The position numbers and the translations under genes were made by a program. From Amycolatopsis sp. 2-15 (GTDB taxonomy: Bacteria; Actinomycetota; Actinomycetes; Mycobacteriales; Pseudonocardiaceae): 64,000 bases of DNA. Positions 37,334 through 46,224 of this stretch are shown here, piece by piece; within the stretch, counting starts at the first letter, position 1; the number at the start of each line of letters is the position of its first letter. The notes under the pieces were generated by a model. That model searched no databases. It worked only from the letters and a program-made list of their open reading frames with translations, and had not been told where the DNA came from. The stretch spans positions 8,650,001-8,714,000 of the forward strand of contig NZ_CP127294.1 in NCBI RefSeq assembly GCF_030285625.1. Reading direction: 5' to 3'.

Positions 37334-38226
37334 GCGGGTTCTCCGTTCGGTTCGAGAAAACGTCGGTAGGCCTCGAGGTCGACCTCGCCCGCCACCGGGC
37401 GCAGCACGGCCGCCGCCCCGAGCGCGGCGGCGCGGCGAAGCGCCTGGACGAGGGGGACGCCGTCGACGAGCGCCTGGGCGAGGCCGGCGGTCGCGGCATC
37501 ACCCGCTCCGGTGGGGTTGCCGGCAACGTTGGGGATGGCGGGGATTTCGATGACCTGTTCGGGTGTGTGCGCCGCGATTCCTCGGGCGCCACGGGATACG
37601 ACCACCAGCCCGGCACCTCGCCGCCTCAGTCGGGTGGCGCCTTCTTCTTCGGCCACAGTGGACGTCGCTTCGAGCAGCTCCGCGAGATTCGGCTTCACCA
37701 CATCGGCCCCGGCCTCCGCCGCTTCCAGCAGCGCGGGCCCGGAAACGTCGGCGAGCACCCGGGCACCGGCCTCGTGCGCCGCCCGCACCCAGTCTCCGAG
37801 CAGCCCCGCCCGCGCCCCACGCGGCAACGACCCCGAGACGACCAGCAGCTCCGCATCCGCCAGCCGCCGCCCGAGCACTTCCCCGAACGCGGCCCACTCG
37901 GCTTCGCTCGTCTCCGGCCCGGGCTCGGTGTAGACGGTCGGATGCCCCTCCCCCACGACGGTCACCGTCGTCCGCGTCTCCCCCGCCAACGGCGAGACTT
38001 CATGCGGCACAGCCAGTTCCCCCGCGACCCACCGCCCGGCCTCACCACCGAGCGGCAGCAAGGCCAGCACCTCGACCCCCAGCCCGGCCAGCACCCGCGC
38101 GACGTTCAGCCCCTTACCCCCGGGCCTCCGCTGGACCTCGAGAACGCGGTTCGTCTCGCCGCGCTCGTGCCGAGCGACGCGGTAGGTGACGTCCACCGCC
38201 GGATTCGGCGTGACCACGACGATCAT
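37330..38226 (-). CDS. PfkB-family hexose-phosphate kinase (1-PFK / tagatose-6-phosphate kinase type)
   Basis: Protein of 298 aa. Start VVVTPNPAVDVTY and RRPGGKGLNVARVLAGLG are features of the LacC/FruK subgroup; KPNLAEL is near residue 185; the catalytic loop GNPTGAGDAATAGLAQAL is at about 240 with its Asp base. It phosphorylates the C1 hydroxyl of a ketose phosphate, giving the bisphosphate for the neighbouring aldolase. ATG 38226 overlaps the ROK kinase stop in ATGA. Substrate, fructose-1-P or tagatose-6-P, is not resolved by sequence; the aldolase and SIS neighbours favour tagatose-6-P. Confidence 0.88.
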   Translation of the reverse strand: MIVVVTPNPAVDVTYRVARHERGETNRVLEVQRRPGGKGLNVARVLAGLGVEVLALLPLGGEAGRWVAGELAVPHEVSPLAGETRTTVTVVGEGHPTVYTEPGPETSEAEWAAFGEVLGRRLADAELLVVSGSLPRGARAGLLGDWVRAAHEAGARVLADVSGPALLEAAEAGADVVKPNLAELLEATSTVAEEEGATRLRRRGAGLVVVSRGARGIAAHTPEQVIEIPAIPNVAGNPTGAGDAATAGLAQALVDGVPLVQALRRAAALGAAAVLRPVAGEVDLEAYRRFLEPNGEPA

Positions 38227-39068
38227 CGCGCCACTCCCGTGGCGAGCAAGTCCTGCGCCAGCAACGTCGCGCCGATCACGGCCGCCGCGTCGCCGTGGTG
38301 GGCGCGGACGAGGGAGGGGGCGCGGAGGATGCCGAGGCGCGCGGAGACCTCGTGGGTGAGCGGGTCGAGCAGCAGAGCGCCCGCCTCGGCCAGGCCGCCG
38401 CCGACCACGACGGTGGCGCAGCCGACGGCGGCGGTGGTCCAGGCGATGGACTCGGCGAGCACGCGGACGCACTCGCGCCAAGCAGACAGCGCGGCACCGT
38501 CGCCGCCGCGGACGCGTTCGGCGACGGTGAAGGCGTCGGGCGCGCCGGCGTGGCGGGCGAGGGCGGAGGCCGAGGCGATCTCCTCCACCCGGCCGCCGCC
38601 GGACAGGAGCACCTGACCGATCTCGCCGGCCCACGGGCTGTCGAGCACCCGGCCGTCCACCACCAGAGCGCCGGCCAGGCCCGTCCCGACGGCGGCGAAC
38701 AGCACCGGCTCCGAGGATCCGGCCGCGGCGCCCGTGCGGACTTCGGCGAGCGCACCGGCGCGGACGTCCTGCCCGAACGCCAACGGCACGTCCACCGAAG
38801 CGGAAACGAGCTCCCGCACCGGAACGTCGCGCCAGCCGAGGTTCACGGCCTGCAGGCACACTCCCGCGCGTTCGTCGACGATGCCGGGCACGACGAGGCC
38901 CACCGCGTCGACCGGATACCACTCGGTCGCGCGGCGCACGAGCCCCGCCAGCGCCTGCGGGTCGCCCGTCGGCGTGGGTTCGCGCCACTGCGCGAGCACC
39001 GCGCCGTCGTCGCCGGTGACGCGCGCCTTGACCGTGGTGCCGCCGACGTCGACACCCAGCACCGCCAT
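38223..39068 (-). CDS. ROK-family sugar kinase lacking the zinc motif
   Basis: Protein of 281 aa. ATP-binding LGVDVGGTTVKARV at the start, VVPGIVDERAG (about 62) and the catalytic Asp in FGQDVRAGALAE (about 98), then AVGTGLAGALVVDGR. Canonical ROK kinases have EIGH followed by CxCGxxGC; here it is EIGQVLLSGGGRVEE, with both the His and all zinc Cys missing and the loop shortened. It probably phosphorylates the imported sugar at C6. ATG 39068 shares one base with the SIS gene stop. Confidence 0.85.
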   Translation of the reverse strand: MAVLGVDVGGTTVKARVTGDDGAVLAQWREPTPTGDPQALAGLVRRATEWYPVDAVGLVVPGIVDERAGVCLQAVNLGWRDVPVRELVSASVDVPLAFGQDVRAGALAEVRTGAAAGSSEPVLFAAVGTGLAGALVVDGRVLDSPWAGEIGQVLLSGGGRVEEIASASALARHAGAPDAFTVAERVRGGDGAALSAWRECVRVLAESIAWTTAAVGCATVVVGGGLAEAGALLLDPLTHEVSARLGILRAPSLVRAHHGDAAAVIGATLLAQDLLATGVAR

Positions 39069-39946
39069 CAGGTGAGGATGACCGAGCGCGTGAGCGAGCG
39101 CGGGTGGTCGGGGTCGAGCCCGCGGCGCCCGGCCAGCGCGACGGCGAACCGTTGCACCACAACCAAAGCCGCCATCGGATCGAGGTCGTGGTGGACGAAC
39201 GTCGCGCCGGTGCGGGCGATGTCGTCGGCCAGGCCCTCGGGCGGCGCGCCGAGCGACCACACGAGCCGGCCGGGCTGCGCGATCGCGATCGGGCCGTGGC
39301 GGTAGTCCATGGCGGGGTACGACTCCGCCCAGAACTGCGCGGCCTCGCGGGTCTTCAACGCGGCTTCGAAGGTGAGGCCCACGGCGGCGTCGCGGCCGAT
39401 GAAGCTCACCTGCTCGGCGTCGAGCAGGTCGGCGATCGGCACCTGCAGCGCCTGCTCGGCCTGCGCCGCCAGCGCTTCGACATCGTCGCCGAGTCCCGCG
39501 CGCAGCAGGGCGAGCGTGGTCGTCGCGAACCGCGTCTGCACCACGGATTCCTCGTCGGCGAAGGGAAGTTCGACGACCTCGCCGGCCACCGCGGCGGCCG
39601 GCGCGTCGCCGACGGCCGTGATCAGCACCGTGCGCTGCGAGCCGAGCGCGCCGAGCAGGTCCACGATTTCGGTTGTGGTGCCGGAGCGCGAGATCGCGAC
39701 CACGCGGTCGTACTGGCGCTCGCGCGGGTACTCGGACCCGGCGAACGCGTCGGTCAGGCCGTGCCCGCGCTGCTCGCGCGCGACGGCGTAGCTCATGGCG
39801 ATGAACCAGCTGGTGCCGCACCCGACGACGGCGACGCGTTCCCCCGGCTGCGGCAGCGCGCTCGCGACGGAGGGGAACAGCTCGGCCGCCGTACGCCACA
39901 TCTGCGGTTGGGACGCCAGCTCACGGGACACGAAGGAGTCGGACAT
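39068..39946 (-). CDS. SIS-domain sugar isomerase/deaminase (AgaS-like)
   Basis: Protein of 292 aa with two SIS domains. VVGCGTSWFIAMSYA and AISRSGTTTEIVDLL (about 42-100) form the first phosphosugar site; FIGRDAAVGLTFEAALKTRE and YRHGPIAI (about 175-225) form the second. The arrangement is that of GlmS isomerase domains and AgaS, which turns galactosamine-6-phosphate into tagatose-6-phosphate plus ammonia. It is the first gene of the leftward operon, 166 bases from the divergent deoR gene. Alternative: a fructosamine-6-phosphate deglycase. Confidence 0.87.
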   Translation of the reverse strand: MSDSFVSRELASQPQMWRTAAELFPSVASALPQPGERVAVVGCGTSWFIAMSYAVAREQRGHGLTDAFAGSEYPRERQYDRVVAISRSGTTTEIVDLLGALGSQRTVLITAVGDAPAAAVAGEVVELPFADEESVVQTRFATTTLALLRAGLGDDVEALAAQAEQALQVPIADLLDAEQVSFIGRDAAVGLTFEAALKTREAAQFWAESYPAMDYRHGPIAIAQPGRLVWSLGAPPEGLADDIARTGATFVHHDLDPMAALVVVQRFAVALAGRRGLDPDHPRSLTRSVILT

Positions 39947-40112
39947 GGAGACCTTTCGATCCGAGGGCGATCGACGTGATCGCAGACGTGAGCATAGACG
40001 ATCATTCTTGATTGGAGTGAGCGATATACGTCATCTTCAATCATCCGGCTCAGTGGAGATGACCTCTAGGATGAATCGATCCTGCCCCTCGACCTCGAAC
40101 GCGAGCCGCCCG
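39947..40112. promoter_or_regulatory. Divergent promoter region with inverted repeat
   Basis: Distinctly AT-rich gap between the SIS operon and the deoR gene. TGATTG (40009-40014) and CAATCA (40038-40043) are an inverted pair. TGATTGG recurs at 40999-41005, again with TCAAT to its right (41021-41025), before the Gfo/Idh/MocA gene. These are candidate half-sites for the DeoR protein. Confidence 0.45.
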
Positions 40113-40901
40113 ATGACACCCCAGCAACGCCTCAACGCCCTGCTCGAGCTGGTGAGCGAACGAGGGAACGTGACGATCACGGAGATCGGCGAAACGCTCG
40201 GCATCTCCCCCGCCACCGCGCGCCGCGACCTCTCGATCCTCGCCGACCAGCGCCTGATCACCCGCACGCACGGCGGCGCGGCGGCCCTCGGCGCGGGCTA
40301 CGAACTGCCGCTCCAGTACAAGATCGCGCGCCAGGCCGAGGCCAAGACCGCGATCGCCCGCACCGCCGCCGAGCTGGTCCGGCCCGGCGAGACGGTGGGG
40401 GTCAACGGCGGCACCACGACCACGGAGGTCGCCCGGGCGCTCGGCAAGAGCGAGCGGTTCATCCGCGCCGACGGCGAGACCGGCCTGACCATCGTCACCA
40501 ACGCCTTGAACATCGGTTACGAGCTGTCGGTGCGCGCTCACGTGAAGATCGTGGTCACCGGCGGCGTCGCCCGGCGCCAGTCCTACGAGCTGGTCGGCTC
40601 GCTCGTGTCCAACGCGCTCGCGGCGTTCGCCCTCGACACCGTGATCCTCGGCGTCGACGGGCTGAGCGGGCAGTACGGCGCCACCACGCTGCACGAGGGA
40701 GAAGCCGAGGTCAGCCGGCATTTCAGCCAGGTCGCGCGGCGCGTGATCGTGGTCGCCGACGCCACGAAGCTGATGAAGTCCACCTTCGCCCGCATCTGCC
40801 GTCTCGCGGAGATCGACGTGCTGGTCACGGACGCCGAAGTGCCCGCTTCGTTCGCCGCCGAGCTGGCCGCCGCGTCGGTCGAGCTCGTGGTCGCGAGCTG
40901 A
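40113..40901 (+). CDS. DeoR-family transcriptional regulator of the sugar locus
   Basis: About 262 aa from ATG 40113 (MTPQQRLNALLEL). ATGs at 40059 and 40071 are in frame but add non-conserved sequence. DeoR HTH at about residues 5-58 (ITEIGETLGISPATARRDLS, then THGGAAAL). The C-terminal sugar-phosphate sensor domain shows GVNGGTTTTEVARAL (about 95), TNALNIGYELS, VVTGGVARRQSYELVG and the acidic GVDGLS. Such repressors release DNA upon binding a phosphosugar intermediate. It is flanked by two sugar operons and probably controls both. Confidence 0.92.
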   Translation: MTPQQRLNALLELVSERGNVTITEIGETLGISPATARRDLSILADQRLITRTHGGAAALGAGYELPLQYKIARQAEAKTAIARTAAELVRPGETVGVNGGTTTTEVARALGKSERFIRADGETGLTIVTNALNIGYELSVRAHVKIVVTGGVARRQSYELVGSLVSNALAAFALDTVILGVDGLSGQYGATTLHEGEAEVSRHFSQVARRVIVVADATKLMKSTFARICRLAEIDVLVTDAEVPASFAAELAAASVELVVAS

Positions 40902-41050
40902 CCCGAGTCGATCCCGAGCCGACCCCGGACCGGACACGGCCCGCGTAACGGTTCGCGCACGCGTCTGAGCAGACTTGTCATCGCGTGTTGTGCATTAGTG
41001 ATTGGTTTGCCATCATACAGATCAATATCACGCAGAGGTGAGGTGACCTG

Positions 41051-42229
41051 GTGGGAAACGGCGAAGCTGTCCGCGTGGGTGTGGTGGGGGTCGGCCAGCG
41101 GGCCGTCATCGCCCGGCATATCGCCGAGTCCGGGCTGGCCGCGACCGTGGTGGCCGCGGCGGACCCGACCGAGGCCGGCCGCGCCCGGGCTCGTGAGCTG
41201 TTCGGCGAGATCGACGTCGTGGAGCAGCACACGGACCTGATCGACCGCAAACTCGTCGACGCCGCGATCGTGACCGCGCCTGACTGGACCCACGCCGAGA
41301 TCGCCGTCGACCTGCTGCGCGCGGGCATCGCCGTCTACCTCGAGAAGCCGCTCGCGATCACGCTCGAAGACGCCGACGCCGTGCTGGCCGCCGCGCAGGA
41401 GTCGAACACACCGCTCTACATCGGACACAACTTCCGGCACTCGGGCGTGGCCCGCGCGCTGCGCGAAGTCGTCGCCCGCGGCGAGATCGGCGAGGTCAAA
41501 ACCGTGTGGTGCCGCCACTTCGTCGGCAAGGGCGGCGACTACTACTTCAAGGACTGGCACGCCGACCGCAGCAAGGTCAACTCCCTGCTGCTGCAGAAGG
41601 CCAGCCACGACCTCGACGTGATCCACATGCTCGCCGGTGGCTACACCCGCCGCGTGGTCGGCATGGGCCGGCTCGCGGTCTACGGCGACATCACCGACCG
41701 TGGCGGCCACGAGAACGAGCTGATGCAGGACTGGTTCTCCTTCGACAACTGGCCCCCGGCCACCCAGACCGGCCTCAACGAGGTGGTCGACGTCGAGGAC
41801 GTCTCCATGGTGCTCATGACCCTCGACAACGGCGTGCTCGCCAGCTACGAGCAGTGCCACTTCACCCCGGACTACTGGCGCAACTACACCGTGATCGGCA
41901 CCGAGGGCCGCGCCGAGAACTTCGGCGACACCGGCGGCGGCGTGGTGAAGGTGTGGAACCACCGCCGCGGCTGGTCGGCCGACGGCGACCGCGAGTACCC
42001 GATCTCGGGCGTCGAGGAAGGCCACGCCGACGCCGACCTGCTCACGATGACCGAGTTCCTGCGTTACGTGATCGACGGCGAGACGCCGACGCTCTCGCCG
42101 GTCGCCGCCCGCGAGGCCGTGGCCGCCGGCGCGCTCGCCACCCAGTCGCTGCGCACCGGCTCGGTCCCCCTCGACGTGCCCGAGCTGGCCGCCGCCGTGC
42201 GCGCCCACTTTCCTGCCGTTACCCGCTGA
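41051..42229 (+). CDS. Gfo/Idh/MocA-family NAD(P)-dependent oxidoreductase
   Basis: Protein of 392 aa. N-terminal Rossmann domain with VGVVGVGQRA at the start and the catalytic EKPLAIT (about 97). The C-terminal beta-sheet domain carries HNFRHSGVARALREV, FKDWHADRSKVNSLLLQKAS and HDLDVIHMLAGG, with the catalytic-type His/Asp. Members act as sugar dehydrogenases or, in GH109, as NAD-dependent glycosidases; which applies here is unknown. GTG 41051 with a GAGGTGA stretch upstream. First gene of the rightward transporter set, 149 bases after deoR. Confidence 0.88.
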   Translation: MGNGEAVRVGVVGVGQRAVIARHIAESGLAATVVAAADPTEAGRARARELFGEIDVVEQHTDLIDRKLVDAAIVTAPDWTHAEIAVDLLRAGIAVYLEKPLAITLEDADAVLAAAQESNTPLYIGHNFRHSGVARALREVVARGEIGEVKTVWCRHFVGKGGDYYFKDWHADRSKVNSLLLQKASHDLDVIHMLAGGYTRRVVGMGRLAVYGDITDRGGHENELMQDWFSFDNWPPATQTGLNEVVDVEDVSMVLMTLDNGVLASYEQCHFTPDYWRNYTVIGTEGRAENFGDTGGGVVKVWNHRRGWSADGDREYPISGVEEGHADADLLTMTEFLRYVIDGETPTLSPVAAREAVAAGALATQSLRTGSVPLDVPELAAAVRAHFPAVTR

Positions 42230-42266
42230 CCTGCTGATCTTCCCTCGCCCGCTGAAAGGAACCCCG

Positions 42267-43577
42267 ATGGCCTCATTCCCCCGCCGAGCCCTGGCCGCCG
42301 TGGCCGGGACGGTGGCCGCCGCCGCCACGCTCGCCGCGTGCTCGTCCACGGGTGCGTCCACGGCGTCCGATTCGGACACCCCGTACAGCCCGCCCGACGC
42401 GAACATCTCGGCGAACCTGACCTACGCGGTCTGGGACCAGACCCAGGTCAAGGCGATCAACGCCAACCTCGCCGAGTTCAACAAGAAGTATCCGAACGTC
42501 AAGGTGAACGTGGACGTCACCCCGTACACGAACTACTTCACCAAGCTGCAGACCGAGGCCTCCAGCGACAGCCTGCCCGACGTGTTCTGGATGAACGGCC
42601 CCAACTTCCAGCTCTACGCGAGCAACGGCAAGATCGAGCCCATCACCGGCGAGGTCAAGGCCGGCGCGATCGACCCGAAGAACTACCCGCAGTCGCTGGA
42701 CCAACTGTACACATTGGACGGTGTGCAGTACGGCGTGCCCAAGGACTTCGACACCATCGGCGTCTGGATCAACAAGGCGCTGTTCGCCCAGGCCGGCGTG
42801 CCGATCCCCAACAAGGACTGGACGTGGGCCGACCTGCATTCCACCGCCACGCAGATCTCCCAGAAGCTCGCGAGCCAGGGCGTCTACGGCATCACCGCCG
42901 GCATGGACAGCGGCCAAAGCACCTACTACAACACGATCTTCCAGGCCGGCGGCTCGGTGATCTCACCCGACGGCAAGAAGTCGGGGTACGACAGCCCCGC
43001 CACCGCGAAGGGCATCCAGTTCTGGACCGACCTCGTGAAGTCCAAAGCCATGCCCACGATCAAGCAGCTCACCGACACCACCGGCGACCAGTGGTTCGTC
43101 TCCGGCAAGTCGGCGATGTACCAGGGCGGTAGCTGGGCCCGCAGCGAGGTGGCCGCCGCGCCCGTCGCCAAGGACATCGCCGTGCTGCCCGTGCCCAAGG
43201 GCGACCAGCAGGCGACCGTGATCCACGGGCTGTCCAATGTGGTCGCCGCGAGCAGCCCGAACAAGCAGGCCGCGCAAGCACTCCAGGTGTTCCTCGCGAG
43301 CAAGGAAGCCCAGCAGCAGCAGGGTGACCTCGGCGCGGTGATCCCCGCCTACAACGGCACGCAGGACGCGTTCGCGAAGTCCATGCCGGGTGTCGACCTG
43401 CAGCTGTTCCTCGACGAGGTCTCCTACGCGAAGCCGCTGCCGGTCTCGAAGAACACCGCCGTGTGGAACACGCTGGAGACCAACCTGCTGCCCGACGCCT
43501 TCGACGGCACCAAATCCGTCGACGGCGCACTGAAAGACCTGGCGTCGCAGATGAACGCGGACCTGGCCAAGGAATGA
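42267..43577 (+). CDS. Sugar ABC transporter solute-binding lipoprotein
   Basis: Precursor of 436 aa. Lipoprotein signal with lipobox TLAACSS, so Cys25 is the lipidated residue. Mature extracellular family-1 solute-binding fold: LTYAVWDQTQVKAIN, ASSDSLPDVFWMNGPN (about 95), YGVPKDFDTIGVWINKALF (about 150), and GDQWFVSGKSAMYQGGSW (about 275). It delivers a mono- or oligosaccharide to the two permeases encoded next. AAAGGA lies 6 bases before ATG 42267. Its stop overlaps the first permease start. Confidence 0.93.
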   Translation: MASFPRRALAAVAGTVAAAATLAACSSTGASTASDSDTPYSPPDANISANLTYAVWDQTQVKAINANLAEFNKKYPNVKVNVDVTPYTNYFTKLQTEASSDSLPDVFWMNGPNFQLYASNGKIEPITGEVKAGAIDPKNYPQSLDQLYTLDGVQYGVPKDFDTIGVWINKALFAQAGVPIPNKDWTWADLHSTATQISQKLASQGVYGITAGMDSGQSTYYNTIFQAGGSVISPDGKKSGYDSPATAKGIQFWTDLVKSKAMPTIKQLTDTTGDQWFVSGKSAMYQGGSWARSEVAAAPVAKDIAVLPVPKGDQQATVIHGLSNVVAASSPNKQAAQALQVFLASKEAQQQQGDLGAVIPAYNGTQDAFAKSMPGVDLQLFLDEVSYAKPLPVSKNTAVWNTLETNLLPDAFDGTKSVDGALKDLASQMNADLAKE

Positions 43578-44527
43578 GTGCCGTGCCCGCCGACGTCTCC
43601 GAGTCCGCTCCGGCGCCCGCCGCTCCCGCCACCCGGCGGGCGCGGCGCGGCGTCCGGCGCGGGGATGGCCTGTGGCCTTGGGCGTTCGTGCTGCCGCTGC
43701 TGGCCGGGGTGGGAGTCTTCTACATCTGGCCGATCTTGCAGACGGCGTTCTACTCGTTCACCACCTGGGGCGTGTTCGGCGGCTTCAAGTGGTCCGGGCT
43801 GGACAACTACGGCCGGCTGTTCACCGACCCGCAGCTGTACCGGTCGCTGCTGAACACCCTGATCTACACGGCGGTGGTGTTGCTCGGCGTGCCGATCGCG
43901 GCCTGGCTCGCGAGCCTGCTCAACACCCCGGGCCTGCGGTTCGCGCAGTTCTACCGCGTGCTGTTCTTCCTGCCCTACGTGGCGATGCCCGCCGCCGTGG
44001 CGCTGGTGTGGCGCATGATCTTCAACGGCGACTACGGCATCCTCAACTGGGCGCTGTCGCTGTTCGGGATCCCCGGCCCGTCGTGGGTCAACACGCCGGG
44101 CTTCGCGCTCGCCGCGGTGTCCGTGGTGGGCCTGTGGTCCTCGCTGGGCTTTTCGATGATCGTGCTCGCCGCGGGCCTGAAGAACATCCCGCCGGAGCTG
44201 TACGAGGCCGCCGAGCTCGACGGCGCGAGCCGCTTCCGCCAGTTCCGCTCGATCACGCTGCCGCTGCTGGCGCCCAGCGTGTTCTTCGTGGTCGTGGTGA
44301 CCACCATCGCGAGCTTCCAGCTCTTCGACCTGCTGTACGCGTTGCTGGGCAACCACAACGCGGTGCTGCCGAAGACGATGTCGCTCGTCTACTACTTCTA
44401 CAGCGCGGGTTTCGTCGAGAACGACAAGGGTTTCGCCGCGGCGATCGCGATGGTCATCTTCGTGCTCATCGGTCTCGTCACGCTCCTGCAGTTCCGCTTG
44501 CAACGGAGGTGGGCCGGAAATGCCTAG
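43574..44527 (+). CDS. Sugar ABC transporter permease (MalF-type)
   Basis: Protein of 317 aa from ATG 43574, overlapping the binding-protein stop in ATGA. A basic cytoplasmic start of about 30 residues, then six membrane helices. The EAA loop that meets the ATPase is YEAAELDGASRFRQFRSITLPLLAPS (key part EAAELDGA, about residue 213). Pairs with the next permease. No ATPase gene is found in the locus. Confidence 0.93.
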   Translation: MSAVPADVSESAPAPAAPATRRARRGVRRGDGLWPWAFVLPLLAGVGVFYIWPILQTAFYSFTTWGVFGGFKWSGLDNYGRLFTDPQLYRSLLNTLIYTAVVLLGVPIAAWLASLLNTPGLRFAQFYRVLFFLPYVAMPAAVALVWRMIFNGDYGILNWALSLFGIPGPSWVNTPGFALAAVSVVGLWSSLGFSMIVLAAGLKNIPPELYEAAELDGASRFRQFRSITLPLLAPSVFFVVVVTTIASFQLFDLLYALLGNHNAVLPKTMSLVYYFYSAGFVENDKGFAAAIAMVIFVLIGLVTLLQFRLQRRWAGNA

Positions 44528-45347
44528 AGCCCGACGCCGGCAGTCCCACGCCCTGATCCACCTCGTCCTCGGGGTGGGCGGGCTGATCATGGCCTTCCCG
44601 TTCCTGTGGCAGATCGTGATGTCGTTGTCCACCAACGCAGAGGTGCAGAGCGTCACCCCCACCTTCTGGCCCGAACACCTGCAGTGGCAGAACTACGCGG
44701 CGGTGTTCCAGCGGCTGCCGTTCCTGTCGCAGCTGTGGACCTCGGTGCTCATCACGGTGATCCGCACGCTCGCCCAGATCGTGCTGTGCACGCTGGCCGG
44801 CTACGCGTTCGCGCGCATGCGCTTCCGTGGCCGGGCGGTGCTGCTGGGGCTCGTGCTGTCGATCCTGCTGGTGCCCTCGCAGGCGTACCTGATCTCGCAG
44901 TACCAGATCGTGCAGAACCTAGGCTGGCTCAACACCCTGGCCGGCATCGTCGCGCCTGGGCTGTTCAGCGCGTACGGCACCTTCCTGATGCGCACGGCCT
45001 TCCTCAACCTCCCGGCGGAGCTGGAGGAGGCAGCGCGCATCGACGGCAGCGGGCCGTTGCGGACGTTCTGGAGCGTGCTGCTGCCGGTGGTGCGCCCGAG
45101 CATCAGCGTGCTCGCGATCTCGGCGGTGCTGTGGTCGTGGAACGAACTGCTCTGGCCGCTCGTGGTGTCCACGCGCGCCACGCAGATGCCACTGTCGGCC
45201 GCGCTGGCCACCCTGGCCGGCGACGTGACGGTGAACTACCCCGTGCTGATGGCCGCCAGCCTGCTGGCGATGGCGCCGATCCTGATCCTGTTCATCCTGC
45301 TGCAGCGCCGGGTGATCGACGGACTGGCGTCCTCGGGCTTGAAGTAA
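44520..45347 (+). CDS. Sugar ABC transporter permease (MalG-type)
   Basis: Protein of 275 aa with six membrane helices; EAA loop EEAARIDGSGPLRTFWSVLL at about residue 170. ATG 44520 lies inside the preceding gene (8-base overlap). It completes a binding-protein plus two-permease carbohydrate importer of the CUT1 kind. The missing ATP-binding subunit is probably a shared MsiK-like ATPase encoded elsewhere, as known for other actinobacterial CUT1 systems. The transcript ends before the convergent ATP-grasp gene 15 bases away; no hairpin is obvious. Confidence 0.93.
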   Translation: MPRARRRQSHALIHLVLGVGGLIMAFPFLWQIVMSLSTNAEVQSVTPTFWPEHLQWQNYAAVFQRLPFLSQLWTSVLITVIRTLAQIVLCTLAGYAFARMRFRGRAVLLGLVLSILLVPSQAYLISQYQIVQNLGWLNTLAGIVAPGLFSAYGTFLMRTAFLNLPAELEEAARIDGSGPLRTFWSVLLPVVRPSISVLAISAVLWSWNELLWPLVVSTRATQMPLSAALATLAGDVTVNYPVLMAASLLAMAPILILFILLQRRVIDGLASSGLK

Positions 45348-45362
45348 CTGCCACTTGAAGAA

Positions 45363-46224
45363 CTAGGCGAGCTGCTGCCGCACCGCCGACGCGAACCTCA
45401 ACGGGGCCCCCGCGTCGGCGTTGCGGAAGCCCAGCGACGGTTCGGCCAGCTCCAGCTCCAGCACCAGCGGGTGCCCGTCCTCGCCGCGCACGATGTCCAC
45501 GCGGGCGTAGAGCAATTCGGCGCGCAGGATGCCCATGAGCGAGCACGCGGCGTCCAGGGCGTCCTCCGCGACGGCGCGCACGCCGGACGCCGGGACGGCC
45601 GGGGCGAGCTTCTCCGTGAGGAACAGGCCCGACGGGTCGGTGCCGACCGAGCATCGCCGCTTTCGTGAAGGCGTGCGAATAAACGCCGCCGAAGTACACC
45701 AGCGCGATCTCGCCCTGGGTGTCCACACTGGACTGGTACGGCTGGATCACGGCGGTGCGGCCGTCGGCGTGCAGCGTGCGCAGGTGCTCGGCCGCACCGG
45801 CGGCGTCGGCCTCGAAGCGAGCGGCACCACGCGAACCCGCGCCGACCGAGGGCTTCACCACGAACGGCACCTTCGGCCACTTGGCCTGTTCGCCCGGTTC
45901 GACGAGCGTGGTCGGCACCGTGGGCACGCCCGCGTCGAGCAGCTCGACGAGGTAGGCCTTGTCGGTGTTCCAGCGCACGGCGGCGGCGTTGGCCAGCGTC
46001 GGCACGGTCTCGCACCAGTCGAGGAACTCGGCGCGGCGCTCGGGGTAGTCCCAGGTCGCGCGCAGCACCACGAGGTCGGCGGCCGAAAAGTCGGCGGCCG
46101 GGTCGTCCCAGACGGCCCAGCGGACGCTGAAGCCCAGGTCATCGAGGGCGGCCGCGGCGGCGGTGTCGTCGCCGTCGCCTTCCGGCATCTGCGCGCAGGC
46201 GACGAAAATCGCTTCGCGGTTCAC
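45363..46224 (-). pseudogene. ATP-grasp domain protein, frameshifted near 45647
   Basis: GTG 46224 begins an ATP-grasp protein of about 286 aa: VLRATWDYPERRAEFLDWCE (about 55-75), NTDKAYLVELLDAGVPTVPT, FVVKPSVGAGSRGA (about 125), and FGGVYSHAFTKAAML (about 205). After that the frame turns nonsensical. The true C-terminus (GTDPSGLFLTEKLAP, LLYARVDIVRGEDGHPLVLE) is in the next frame to the stop at 45363. One extra base at the CC of 45647-45648 would explain it. ATP-grasp enzymes ligate carboxylates to amines or thiols; the substrate is unknown. Mutation or assembly error cannot be told apart. GTGA overlap with the upstream gene. Confidence 0.72.
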
